Assembly: GCA_964614525.1 (NCBI GenBank)
Contig: CAZTPA010000128.1
Span: 1 to 5,143 of the forward strand
Length of the DNA: 5,143 nt
Direction of reading: 5' to 3'
DNA from: PWND01 sp964614525
GTDB lineage: Bacteria; Bacteroidota; Bacteroidia; Bacteroidales; UBA7960
Position numbers and translations under genes: made by a program. This document shows positions 1 through 5,143 of this stretch, one piece after another; the stretch's first letter is position 1, and each line of letters starts with the position of its first letter. The notes under the pieces were generated by a model. It was not told the DNA's origin, did no database searches, and was given only the letters and a program-made list of their open reading frames with translations.

Positions 1-117
1 GGTATTGCTTATACGCCTCTATAACAGACTCAAACGATAGCAAATTATAACGCTTAGGCTTTCCGCATTATATGCCGCAGAATACCGTCTTTCTGATCTC
101 TTTATAATAAAGTTAAA

Positions 118-141
118 TTGATCACCTTATCCAATGATCAA
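118..141. repeat. Short inverted repeat TTGATCA / TGATCAA
   Basis: TTGATCA at 118-124 is the exact reverse complement of TGATCAA at 135-141, with a 10-base spacer. Only 2 of 7 pairs are G-C, so the hairpin would be weak. On the + strand it is followed by A residues, which does not fit a rightward intrinsic terminator. On the - strand it is followed by TTTAACTTT, at best a poor leftward terminator. It could also be an operator-like site. No function is assigned. Confidence 0.35.
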
Positions 142-232
142 AAAAACGGGGGAAGTATTATAAACAGAATAACGCAGAGTGCCTACTTTGTGTTTCCTAT
201 TTACCGAGACAAAAAGACTATGCAATAATTAC

Positions 233-240
233 TATATTTG
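233..240 (+). promoter_or_regulatory. Predicted Bacteroidota -7 promoter element (TATATTTG)
   Basis: TATATTTG matches the Bacteroidota primary sigma-factor -7 consensus TAnnTTTG. It sits 72 bases before the glycosyltransferase ATG at 313, which would give a 5' leader of roughly 65-70 bases. I see no clear TTG-type -33 element at the expected distance upstream, so the call rests on the -7 match and its position in front of a gene. Confidence 0.5.
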
Positions 241-312
241 TTCGCTTATTAAAATCTAAAGAGCAGTTGGGATAACAGCTGGTTTTGCAGTATAAATAAT
301 GAAAGAAACAGC

Positions 313-1509
313 ATGAAAATATTAATGATTCTTGAAAGCGAGTTTCCATCTGATACCAGAGTGGAAAAAGAAGCTTTAGCACTCACCAATGACGGACATG
401 AAGTACATTTAGCTTGTTATACCTTTGACAAGCAAAAGCCTTTACGCGATACCTTTAAAGAAATAAAAATATATAGAAAAAGAATAACTCACTTCACATA
501 TCAATTAGGAGCAGCACCTTTGGTTCTTCCTTTCTATTTCTTATTCTGGAAAAAGTTTATAAAAAACATTTATGCTGAAATAAAATTTGATGCTATTCAT
601 ATTCATGATTTACCTTTATCAAAAATTGGATACTATTTTAAAAGGAAACATGGAACTAAACTGATCTGTGATCAACATGAGTTTTATAGTGACTGGATAG
701 TACATGCTGCCCATCTGAATAATGGTGCCGGTAAACTAATAAAGCTATTTAGCAACTGGAAGAAATATGAGAAAAAATATCTTCCAAAAGCTGACCTTAT
801 AATAACAATCGAAAATCCCTTAAAGCAGATATACATTAACAATTATGGGATTCATGAAGACCGAATTATTTCTTTACCAAATACCCCTGAAAAAAAGGTC
901 TTTAATGAAGATAATATTGATCATTCGATCAAGGAAAAGTATAAAGATTATTTCGTAATATTATATATAGGAGGCATTAGTATCATTAGAGGAATCGATA
1001 CTATTCTGAAGTCTTTGCCCAAAATATCAGAGTCAATTCCAAATATTAAATTTGTCTTTGCAGGAAAAATTTACAAAAATTGCGATCCAATATTACAAGC
1101 CAAAAAGTTGGGAGTTAAGGAATATGTTGAATACTTAGGATATCTTGATCATAAACTGATGCCATCATATATAAACGCAAGCAATATATGTGTACATATT
1201 CCTCCTGTATTGCGTCAGGAGAACGATGTCACTATCGCTTCAAAAATATACCAATACGCTGTAATGGAAAAACCTATAATTGTAGGACAAGGAAAGCTTT
1301 TAAAAGAATTTATCAATAAATATCAAATTGGTTTAGCTATTAAAGAAAGTAGTTCTGAAGATTTTGCAAATAAAGTAATCTATTTATATCAAAATCCTGA
1401 ACAAATGAATAAAATTCGCAAGAATTATAAAAATATCCGAACCAGTTTTTTTTGGGAAACTACTGTAAAAGCATTACTGAATTCTTATAAGAAACTACAA
1501 AATCAGTAG
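313..1509 (+). CDS. GT4-type (GT-B fold) glycosyltransferase
   Basis: This predicted cytoplasmic glycosyltransferase would add a sugar from a nucleotide-sugar donor to a lipid-linked or growing surface polysaccharide. The 398-residue length is normal for GT-B enzymes. The N-terminal Rossmann half opens with MKILMILESEFPSDTRVEKE (1-20), followed by IHIHDLP (96-101) and DQHEFYSDW (120-128), typical of the acceptor-side domain in Bacteroidota GT4 proteins. The C-terminal donor half begins near YIGGISIIRG (218-227) and contains FAGKIY (249-254), YLGYL (274-278) and SKIYQYAVMEKPIIV (310-324). That last segment corresponds to the usual KLxEYMAxGKPVV block, but Gln314 sits where a conserved Glu is normally found. 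No signal peptide is seen; the hydrophobic stretch at about 68-80 is ordinary for the fold. ATG 313 is chosen because the N-terminal beta strand begins immediately; no Shine-Dalgarno sequence is present. Two sampled 60-base lines of this gene have 22-23% GC, well below the neighbouring operon. It converges on the minus-strand operon across a 61-base gap. Donor and acceptor are unknown. Confidence 0.9.
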   Translation: MKILMILESEFPSDTRVEKEALALTNDGHEVHLACYTFDKQKPLRDTFKEIKIYRKRITHFTYQLGAAPLVLPFYFLFWKKFIKNIYAEIKFDAIHIHDLPLSKIGYYFKRKHGTKLICDQHEFYSDWIVHAAHLNNGAGKLIKLFSNWKKYEKKYLPKADLIITIENPLKQIYINNYGIHEDRIISLPNTPEKKVFNEDNIDHSIKEKYKDYFVILYIGGISIIRGIDTILKSLPKISESIPNIKFVFAGKIYKNCDPILQAKKLGVKEYVEYLGYLDHKLMPSYINASNICVHIPPVLRQENDVTIASKIYQYAVMEKPIIVGQGKLLKEFINKYQIGLAIKESSSEDFANKVIYLYQNPEQMNKIRKNYKNIRTSFFWETTVKALLNSYKKLQNQ

Positions 1510-1570
1510 GATATTGATTTTTTATTTTGCATTATACTTTTTTTCAAGCAACAAACAATAATCTTTTCTT

Positions 1571-2521
1571 TTATCTCTGAATTATTTTAGCAGCATTATC
1601 TCCCATAATTTGTTGATACTTTTCTTTGGGCAAATGAAAAGAATCAATCAATTCTTTTTGCCCTAACAAATAGTTATCTGTTCCGTAAAGTAACTTATGC
1701 GGCAACTGTTCCAGAAACCATTTCGAAAAATCATGGTCTCTGTTCAGAGCATTAAAACCACTGTTACCGGAAATATCGGCAAATAAATTATCATATTCTT
1801 CTAAAAGCCGCACCGAAACACCTTTTTCTTTGATCTTTCCTTTATCATTTTTAATCACAGGATTATAAACAGAGGCAATTGCTTTCCAGAAAAGCGGTCC
1901 GTGTGCAATAAAAGTTACATCCGGAAATGCTTGTAACTGTTGCTCAAATTCAGCTATATTCAGCATATATCCGGGAAAATATCTAAGCTTCTGATTGATT
2001 TTCTTTCTGAAAAGCCCCGTAGTATTTACAAACTGATCAATATATACTCTGGAAACCCCGTTAAAGGCACCATTCATTAGTTTGCCAAATTGCCGGTCAA
2101 AATAACTTTTCAGATTCGACATATAATGATACCGCGGCAGTTCATTATGAAAAACAATGGGAAACCTGAGTTTTTGTAGGCATTCAAGCATTTTTATAAT
2201 CTCCGGGTCTGACCACCTGGCTGAAACTTTTAGCTCCCCATAGCCTTTTACGCCTTTTTCGCTATATCTGGCCAATTTATCACAAACATCAGATTGTGTA
2301 GGATCGGGGGCATAAAAAGGGACAATTCTGTCCGGGTCATAATCATAAGCTTCTAAAATTTCTTCAATAGAAATATGTCGATACAATTCCGGGATCGAAG
2401 GATTATGTTCTTCCCATGAAAACAACCATATCTGATCTATTTTTTCCCTGTCCAGGTACTCTGAGATTTTTTTGGGCGTAAACCCTTTTAAACCGGGATG
2501 AAAATGAGCATCTACAAACAT
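1571..2521 (-). CDS. Amidohydrolase-2 family metal-dependent hydrolase
   Basis: A predicted TIM-barrel hydrolase of the amidohydrolase superfamily (amidohydrolase-2 / ACMSD-like branch), 316 residues, cytoplasmic, with no signal peptide. MFVDAHFHP at the extreme N-terminus gives the metal-binding HxH pair His6/His8, which also fixes the start codon. Further barrel-end motifs are GYGELKV (93-99), VFHNE (123-127, His125), FIAHGPLFW (204-212, His207) and LYGTDN (278-283, Asp282). MGDNAAKI (306-313) near the end is the typical C-terminal signature. By family analogy His6, His8, His125 and Asp282 would bind the metal and His207 would help catalysis. About 80 residues separate His125 and His207, longer than in minimal members, and this stretch includes YFPGYM (181-186). 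Family members hydrolyse or decarboxylate diverse substrates, so the reaction is not predictable; deacylation of a sugar or lipid is one possibility given the neighbours. It is the last gene of the operon, 18 bases after the acyltransferase stop, with an AT-rich gap and no Shine-Dalgarno sequence. I see no strong terminator hairpin after its TAA. Confidence 0.88.
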   Translation of the reverse strand: MFVDAHFHPGLKGFTPKKISEYLDREKIDQIWLFSWEEHNPSIPELYRHISIEEILEAYDYDPDRIVPFYAPDPTQSDVCDKLARYSEKGVKGYGELKVSARWSDPEIIKMLECLQKLRFPIVFHNELPRYHYMSNLKSYFDRQFGKLMNGAFNGVSRVYIDQFVNTTGLFRKKINQKLRYFPGYMLNIAEFEQQLQAFPDVTFIAHGPLFWKAIASVYNPVIKNDKGKIKEKGVSVRLLEEYDNLFADISGNSGFNALNRDHDFSKWFLEQLPHKLLYGTDNYLLGQKELIDSFHLPKEKYQQIMGDNAAKIIQR

Positions 2522-2539
2522 TCGTTTATTGAGTTAGTA

Positions 2540-3478
2540 TTATTTTACGTTAAACAGTTCAGCGGCTGAAAAAGCCAACTTTAATAAAACAGAATTTATT
2601 TTAAATACGTGCATATAAGGCGTCTGTATAGTTCCATACGTTCTAAAATACCGTTCCACAGGCTCAATCATGCTTCCTTCAAAATCAAAACTTTGTATTT
2701 TCCCGGATACATGCTGTATAGCCGTCCATAAATTCAGACTCATGGCTTGTTGTGTTTGTAATTCCGGATCGCGAGCTCCCAAAATATAATAAGCTGAGGA
2801 ATGATCCCACACAACAAAGACAGCAGCATACAATTTCCCTGCCTCGTCAAATGCAGCAAATGTTTTCCCACAACTTTGTTGTGAACATGAAGAAATTAAA
2901 TTGGTTAAATAATCTAATGAATAATGCGGTTTTCGGTTCCGGCTAATGATTTTATAAAATTCAGGGATTTCTTTTTGCTCCAGCTCCCTTACAACAAACT
3001 CATTTTGTGCTTTTTTTATATTTCTTTTTACATTATTTTTAAATCCGGCATATACTTTTTCCGTATCATTAATATCAGGCAAAATATAGGTGTATCGTGT
3101 TGTTTGCCTGAACTGTTTCCAGTAAAACGGCAACCAGTTTTGTATGCTGTGATGAAATCGTTGATTGTAATATCGCAGCGGAGGCAATTTTTCTATAAGT
3201 TCATTCATTACAGCGTGTTCATGCGACAATCGTTTTGCATATTTCATGTCTTCCGGAAAAGGGATAAACGGCCCCATATAGGGGGTCAACGGAGGCATAC
3301 TAATAAAACTTTTCCGTTTTAAGAAATAAGGCAAAACCCCTGTAATGCGACCATTTTTTTCAGCAAGAACAACATCCCAATGTTTAGCACCGCAGCTTAG
3401 GTCCAGCCAGAATGGCTGCATAAAAAGCGTAATTTCATTTTCCTTGCAAAACCTGTCATATCTTTGCTTGCTTTCCAT
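2540..3478 (-). CDS. FemAB/GNAT-like acyl- or aminoacyltransferase
   Basis: A 312-residue protein of the FemAB-like GNAT group (Acetyltransf_6 type) often found in polysaccharide and envelope loci. The N-terminal part has the usual opening: a bulky FMQPFWLDL (19-27), then WDVVLAEKNGRITGVLPYF (34-52) and a proline-rich PPLTPYMGPF (62-71). FKNNVKRNIKKA (146-157) matches the basic helix typical of the family. The second GNAT unit includes GKLYAAVFVVW (214-224), YYILGA (230-235) and the hallmark FDFEGSMIEPVERYFRTYG (264-282). No signal peptide or clear transmembrane segment is seen, so it is probably cytoplasmic. Relatives use acyl-CoA or aminoacyl-tRNA donors; which donor applies here, and whether the acceptor is an amino sugar, lipid or peptide, cannot be told. 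ATG 3478 is chosen because the family's N-terminus starts there. It overlaps the end of the sulfotransferase gene by 23 bases in another frame, which implies co-transcription and probable translational coupling. Confidence 0.85.
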   Translation of the reverse strand: MESKQRYDRFCKENEITLFMQPFWLDLSCGAKHWDVVLAEKNGRITGVLPYFLKRKSFISMPPLTPYMGPFIPFPEDMKYAKRLSHEHAVMNELIEKLPPLRYYNQRFHHSIQNWLPFYWKQFRQTTRYTYILPDINDTEKVYAGFKNNVKRNIKKAQNEFVVRELEQKEIPEFYKIISRNRKPHYSLDYLTNLISSCSQQSCGKTFAAFDEAGKLYAAVFVVWDHSSAYYILGARDPELQTQQAMSLNLWTAIQHVSGKIQSFDFEGSMIEPVERYFRTYGTIQTPYMHVFKINSVLLKLAFSAAELFNVK

Positions 3479-4400
3479 CTATCCTGTTTTTTTGCTTTTC
3501 TAAATTATAAGGTAAGCGGCTATTTTCTCTTAACTTAGCATCCATAAACTGATCAAGGGTTTTCAATGTCTGCTCCGGAAAATCTATCAGGTTTTCATAG
3601 TTGATATGAAGCACCTGTTCAGCCGGAAAGATTTCAATATCTTTTTGGATATACTTCTTAACAGATTCTATTTGTTGCTCAATACGTTCTGACTCGTTGG
3701 CAAACTTCATATCGCCGATTTCAGGAGGATAAATACTCCAAAATTCATCCCGGGGAACGGATTTTATTTTCCTGATCTTTGCAATTGATTTGCTGGTATC
3801 CTCCAGATTTCGTTCAATGACAATGATCTTTGCCCCGGGGAAGAGTTCCTTTATAAGCCTCAATCTCAAGCTATTTGCCAGATTTTTAATCACTAATGGC
3901 TTTTTATACCTTTTAAGAACAGATTCAATTTCGGTTTTAAGTTGATTTTTGTTTGTTGTTGACAAATCTTCGGGCTTAACAAGATATTGCTGCTTTTTCA
4001 AAAACCTGTACCAGTAATTCCCGGCTTCACTCGGACAATGAAGCCCATAACTTAACGTATTTCCGCTTTTGGATTTGAAACAATTATGGGGTTTATTGCC
4101 AAAAAGTTTATAGCTATAATAAAATCCTGTTAAAGGAAAATGATGCATGATATCTGCTAAGTTATCAAAATAACGAACATCATAGCGGTTGGTTATCACC
4201 TGATATGAAAATGTAGAACCCGTTCTTGGGACGCCAATAATAAAAACGGGTTGGCTTGGCAATGTAGGTGATTGGTCTGCCTGGGATAACAGTTTTTTTT
4301 CTGTTTTCTTTAATCTCCAGGCAAAACATTTCACTCCCCTTACGCAGATTTCATAAACTACATTCCAAAAGTTATATTTTGCCGGTATAATTTTCGTCAT
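3456..4400 (-). CDS. PAPS-dependent sulfotransferase (Sulfotransfer_3-like)
   Basis: A predicted sulfotransferase moving sulfate from PAPS to a hydroxyl or amino group of a glycan, lipid or small molecule; 314 residues. The 5'-phosphosulfate loop is clear: PVFIIGVPRTGSTFSYQVI (51-69), with the Arg-Thr-Gly-Ser-Thr core at 59-63. The 3'-phosphate site follows the strand AKIIVIERN (190-198), with Arg197 and Ser205 separated by eight residues as in classical sulfotransferases. PSEAGNYWYRF (123-133) resembles a conserved block of bacterial relatives, and the C-terminal LHINYENLIDFPEQTL is also characteristic. There is no signal peptide or transmembrane helix, so it is probably cytoplasmic. The first 50 residues are basic and could contact membrane, but that is speculative. 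ATG 4400 is the only Met before the PAPS loop. It lies 5 bases from the end of a TAnnTTTG promoter element, so the transcript may be leaderless. This is the first gene of a three-gene operon and overlaps the next by 23 bases. The acceptor is unknown. Confidence 0.87.
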   Translation of the reverse strand: MTKIIPAKYNFWNVVYEICVRGVKCFAWRLKKTEKKLLSQADQSPTLPSQPVFIIGVPRTGSTFSYQVITNRYDVRYFDNLADIMHHFPLTGFYYSYKLFGNKPHNCFKSKSGNTLSYGLHCPSEAGNYWYRFLKKQQYLVKPEDLSTTNKNQLKTEIESVLKRYKKPLVIKNLANSLRLRLIKELFPGAKIIVIERNLEDTSKSIAKIRKIKSVPRDEFWSIYPPEIGDMKFANESERIEQQIESVKKYIQKDIEIFPAEQVLHINYENLIDFPEQTLKTLDQFMDAKLRENSRLPYNLEKQKNRIDGKQAKI

Positions 4401-4405
4401 CGTTG

Positions 4406-4439
4406 CAAAGATAAAGCTTTCAATTGAATACTTTGCAAA
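4406..4439 (-). promoter_or_regulatory. Predicted operon promoter: TTTG -33 / TATCTTTG -7
   Basis: Read on the - strand, TATCTTTG (4413-4406) is a full TAnnTTTG -7 match. TTTG (4439-4436) lies 22 bases upstream, within the loose 17-23 base spacing reported for Bacteroidota promoters. Only five bases (CAACG) separate the -7 element from the sulfotransferase ATG at 4400, so transcription should begin at or within a few bases of the start codon. No other in-frame Met is available before the PAPS loop, so moving the start downstream does not resolve the closeness. Confidence 0.65.
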
Positions 4440-4458
4440 TAGATATAAATTGTATTAA

Positions 4459-4989
4459 CCATCCGGGAATACGCAGCCTTCATTCACAACCGTTAATCCG
4501 GAAAGCAATCATAAATATGAGGATTATATCGTTGTTATCACTAATCTGGTACAAGACATGATTAATGCTTTTCAAAACAATGATGGTCTCAAAATAAAAA
4601 TCATTACTGAAGTGGAATATTGCCGGATGATTTTTGCATCAAGTGATCACCCCAATACGGATTTATTTCCCATTCTATCTGTACATTACGATACAACTCA
4701 AACAAATACAGAATATACTAAAATTGAGGATTTAAATATCTCAATTTACCCCAATCCAACGAATGTTGTTGTTATGTTTTTGATAAATACTCTAGCACAA
4801 AAAGGCATTTATCAGGCAACTATTTCTAATATGCAAGGGCAATTAATTAAACAAATTGAGTTACCAGATCAAAAAACATCATTTAATACAAAAGCCCTTC
4901 AGAGAGGAGCATATTTTTAAAAGTTAACCCGGGATAATGAGATTTTAAAAGTTGAACAACTAATCATACAAAAATCCGGCTTTACATAG
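4459..4989 (+). pseudogene. Remnant of a T9SS-secreted DNRLRE-like domain protein
   Basis: This is the 3' end of a gene for a secreted protein, now decayed. The frame is open from just after TAA 4456-4458 and has no proper start; the ATG at 4558 lies inside the domain and is not a credible initiator. The first part reads NTQPSFTTVN (4468-4497), DYIVVITNLVQDM (4522-4560) and RMIFASSDHP (4624-4653). These are the closing blocks of DNRLRE-type beta-sandwich domains, usually seen as NNQPSTTTVN, DVTNLVQDM and RRMIFASSDHP. Next comes a type A T9SS sorting domain, NISIYPNPTN (4735-4764), then ATISNMQGQLIKQI and LQRGAYF. At 4918-4920 a TAA interrupts it, but the same frame continues with 22 codons including DNEILKVEQLIIQK, the normal end of such domains, to TAG 4987-4989. 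A single TTA-to-TAA change would explain the stop. The protein's N-terminal part and signal peptide are missing. The intact ancestor would have been exported by T9SS and attached to the cell surface or released. A sequencing error could explain the stop but not the missing 5' end. Confidence 0.82.
4735..4986 (+). other. T9SS type A sorting domain with internal stop
   Basis: This is the domain-level record of the sorting signal inside the pseudogene. The SIYPNP start, the central GQLIKQ turn, the LQRGAYF block and the closing LKVEQLIIQK are all in one frame. The TAA at 4918-4920 falls between GAYF and KLTRDNE, where intact domains usually have a Leu or Val. The stop removes the last beta strands, which T9SS signals need for recognition, so even a translated product ending at 4917 should fail to be sorted. 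Confidence 0.8.
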
Positions 4990-5050
4990 AAGGAAAAACT
5001 ACCTGTTAATAACCCAAAATTTATGTATACTTTAGAAAAATAAATTTATG

Positions 5051-5066
5051 TAGGTTTGCAAAGATA
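5051..5066. promoter_or_regulatory. TAGGTTTG -7 element within a two-way promoter-like palindrome
   Basis: TAGGTTTG at 5051-5058 matches TAnnTTTG on the + strand, 17 bases before the right-edge glycosyltransferase ATG at 5076, giving a predicted leader of about 12-15 bases. The next eight bases, CAAAGATA (5059-5066), are TATCTTTG on the - strand, a second -7 match pointing left into the pseudogene. A TTTAG at 5031-5035 is a poor -33 candidate for the + strand promoter. The rightward assignment is the better supported one because a gene follows. Confidence 0.55.
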
Positions 5067-5075
5067 TTACCGGTT

Positions 5076-5143
5076 ATGGCTAAACGAATACTTATCATCA
5101 CTTATTACTGGCCGCCCAGTGGCGGGCCCGGAGTATTGCGATG
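5076..5143 (+). CDS. GT4-type glycosyltransferase, N-terminus only (cut by window edge)
   Basis: Twenty-two complete codons are visible, with the last two bases starting another (TG, probably Trp). The translation begins MAKRILIITYYWPPSGGPG and continues VLR. This is the opening beta strand and glycine-rich loop of GT-B, GT4-type glycosyltransferases, which in Bacteroidota commonly read LLIITYYWPPSGGxGVQRW. The loop contributes to the acceptor-side nucleotide-sugar cleft. ATG 5076 is chosen because the first strand starts directly after it and a TAnnTTTG element lies 17 bases upstream. No Shine-Dalgarno sequence is visible. It transcribes away from the sulfotransferase operon and probably begins or belongs to the next block of polysaccharide genes. 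Sugar specificity cannot be judged. Confidence 0.8.
   Translation, partial: MAKRILIITYYWPPSGGPGVLR

Larger units (their letters stand above)
1..312. other. Left-edge intergenic region with no supported gene
   Basis: No open frame with a plausible start and recognisable product lies here. At the extreme left, two short frames run off the window. One on the + strand reads VLLIRLYNRLKR and stops at TAG 38-40; it could be the C-terminus of an upstream gene. One on the - strand is open from about 67 to 1 and contains KRYNLLSFESVIEAYKQY, but it has no ATG. I cannot choose between them. The rest contains a 7-bp inverted repeat (118-124 / 135-141), a TAnnTTTG promoter element at 233-240 and an AT-rich leader before the glycosyltransferase start at 313. 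Confidence 0.6.

Noticed and set aside
1..67. Leftward gene running off the left edge, containing KRYNLLSFESVIEAYKQY, vaguely like the N-terminus of reverse transcriptases
   Set aside because: The stretch is too short, has no ATG in frame, and the resemblance is from memory only. A competing + strand frame ends at TAG 38-40, so neither is supported.
118..146. Rightward intrinsic terminator at the TTGATCA/TGATCAA hairpin
   Set aside because: The stem is weak and followed by A residues, not T residues, on the + strand.
1510..1570. Bidirectional terminator between the convergent units
   Set aside because: T-rich runs are present on the + strand, but the only stem candidates (TTGC/GCAA, TATTG/CAATA) are 4-5 pairs with long loops, too weak to call.
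2752..3322. Open frames on the + strand at 2752-2946 and 2924-3322
   Set aside because: Both lie antisense to the FemAB-like gene, whose protein has clear family motifs. Their translations are low-complexity or Phe-rich, with no recognisable domain and no promoter element.
4558..4920. A 120-residue intact gene starting at ATG 4558
   Set aside because: The ATG lies in the middle of the LVQDM block of the DNRLRE-like domain, and homologous sequence continues both upstream to about 4459 and downstream past the stop. It is part of a pseudogene, not a complete small protein.
1..5143. CRISPR array, tRNA, rRNA, insertion sequence or phage defence genes
   Set aside because: No regularly spaced repeats, no cloverleaf-like segments, no transposase motifs or long terminal inverted repeats, and no defence-family domains were seen on either strand by eye.

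Overview
The window most likely comes from a member of the Bacteroidota. Three independent signs point there. A type IX secretion system (T9SS) C-terminal sorting domain, with its SIYPNPTN motif, is encoded near 4735-4986. Promoter -7 elements of the Bacteroidota form TAnnTTTG lie in front of three transcription units. No convincing Shine-Dalgarno sequence precedes any start codon, and the DNA is AT-rich. I cannot place it below phylum.

Layout from left to right. Bases 1-312 hold no gene I can support, apart from possible edge fragments of an upstream gene; a TAnnTTTG element at 233-240 probably drives the first gene. Bases 313-1509 (+) encode a GT-B fold, GT4-type glycosyltransferase. Converging on it is a compact three-gene minus-strand operon. 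In transcription order it holds a PAPS-type sulfotransferase (4400-3456), a FemAB/GNAT-like acyl- or aminoacyltransferase (3478-2540, overlapping the sulfotransferase by 23 bases) and an amidohydrolase-2 family metal-dependent hydrolase (2521-1571, after an 18-base gap). Its predicted promoter ends only 5 bases before the sulfotransferase ATG, so the mRNA may be leaderless or nearly so.

Divergent to the operon, 4459-4989 (+) is a decayed gene remnant. It is the tail of a DNRLRE-like domain followed by a T9SS sorting domain, lacking its 5' portion and carrying an in-frame TAA inside the sorting domain; the reading frame recovers for 22 recognisable codons after the stop. At the right edge, 5076-5143 (+) is the first 22 codons of a second GT4-type glycosyltransferase with its own TAnnTTTG element.

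Taken together, this is part of a surface or exopolysaccharide locus. Glycosyltransferases build the glycan, and the minus-strand operon carries tailoring chemistry (sulfation, acyl or aminoacyl transfer, hydrolysis of an amide or related bond). The joint substrate is inferred from proximity and cannot be read from the sequence. The most noteworthy items are the three-enzyme tailoring operon, its nearly leaderless promoter, and the T9SS cargo pseudogene wedged between two polysaccharide units.
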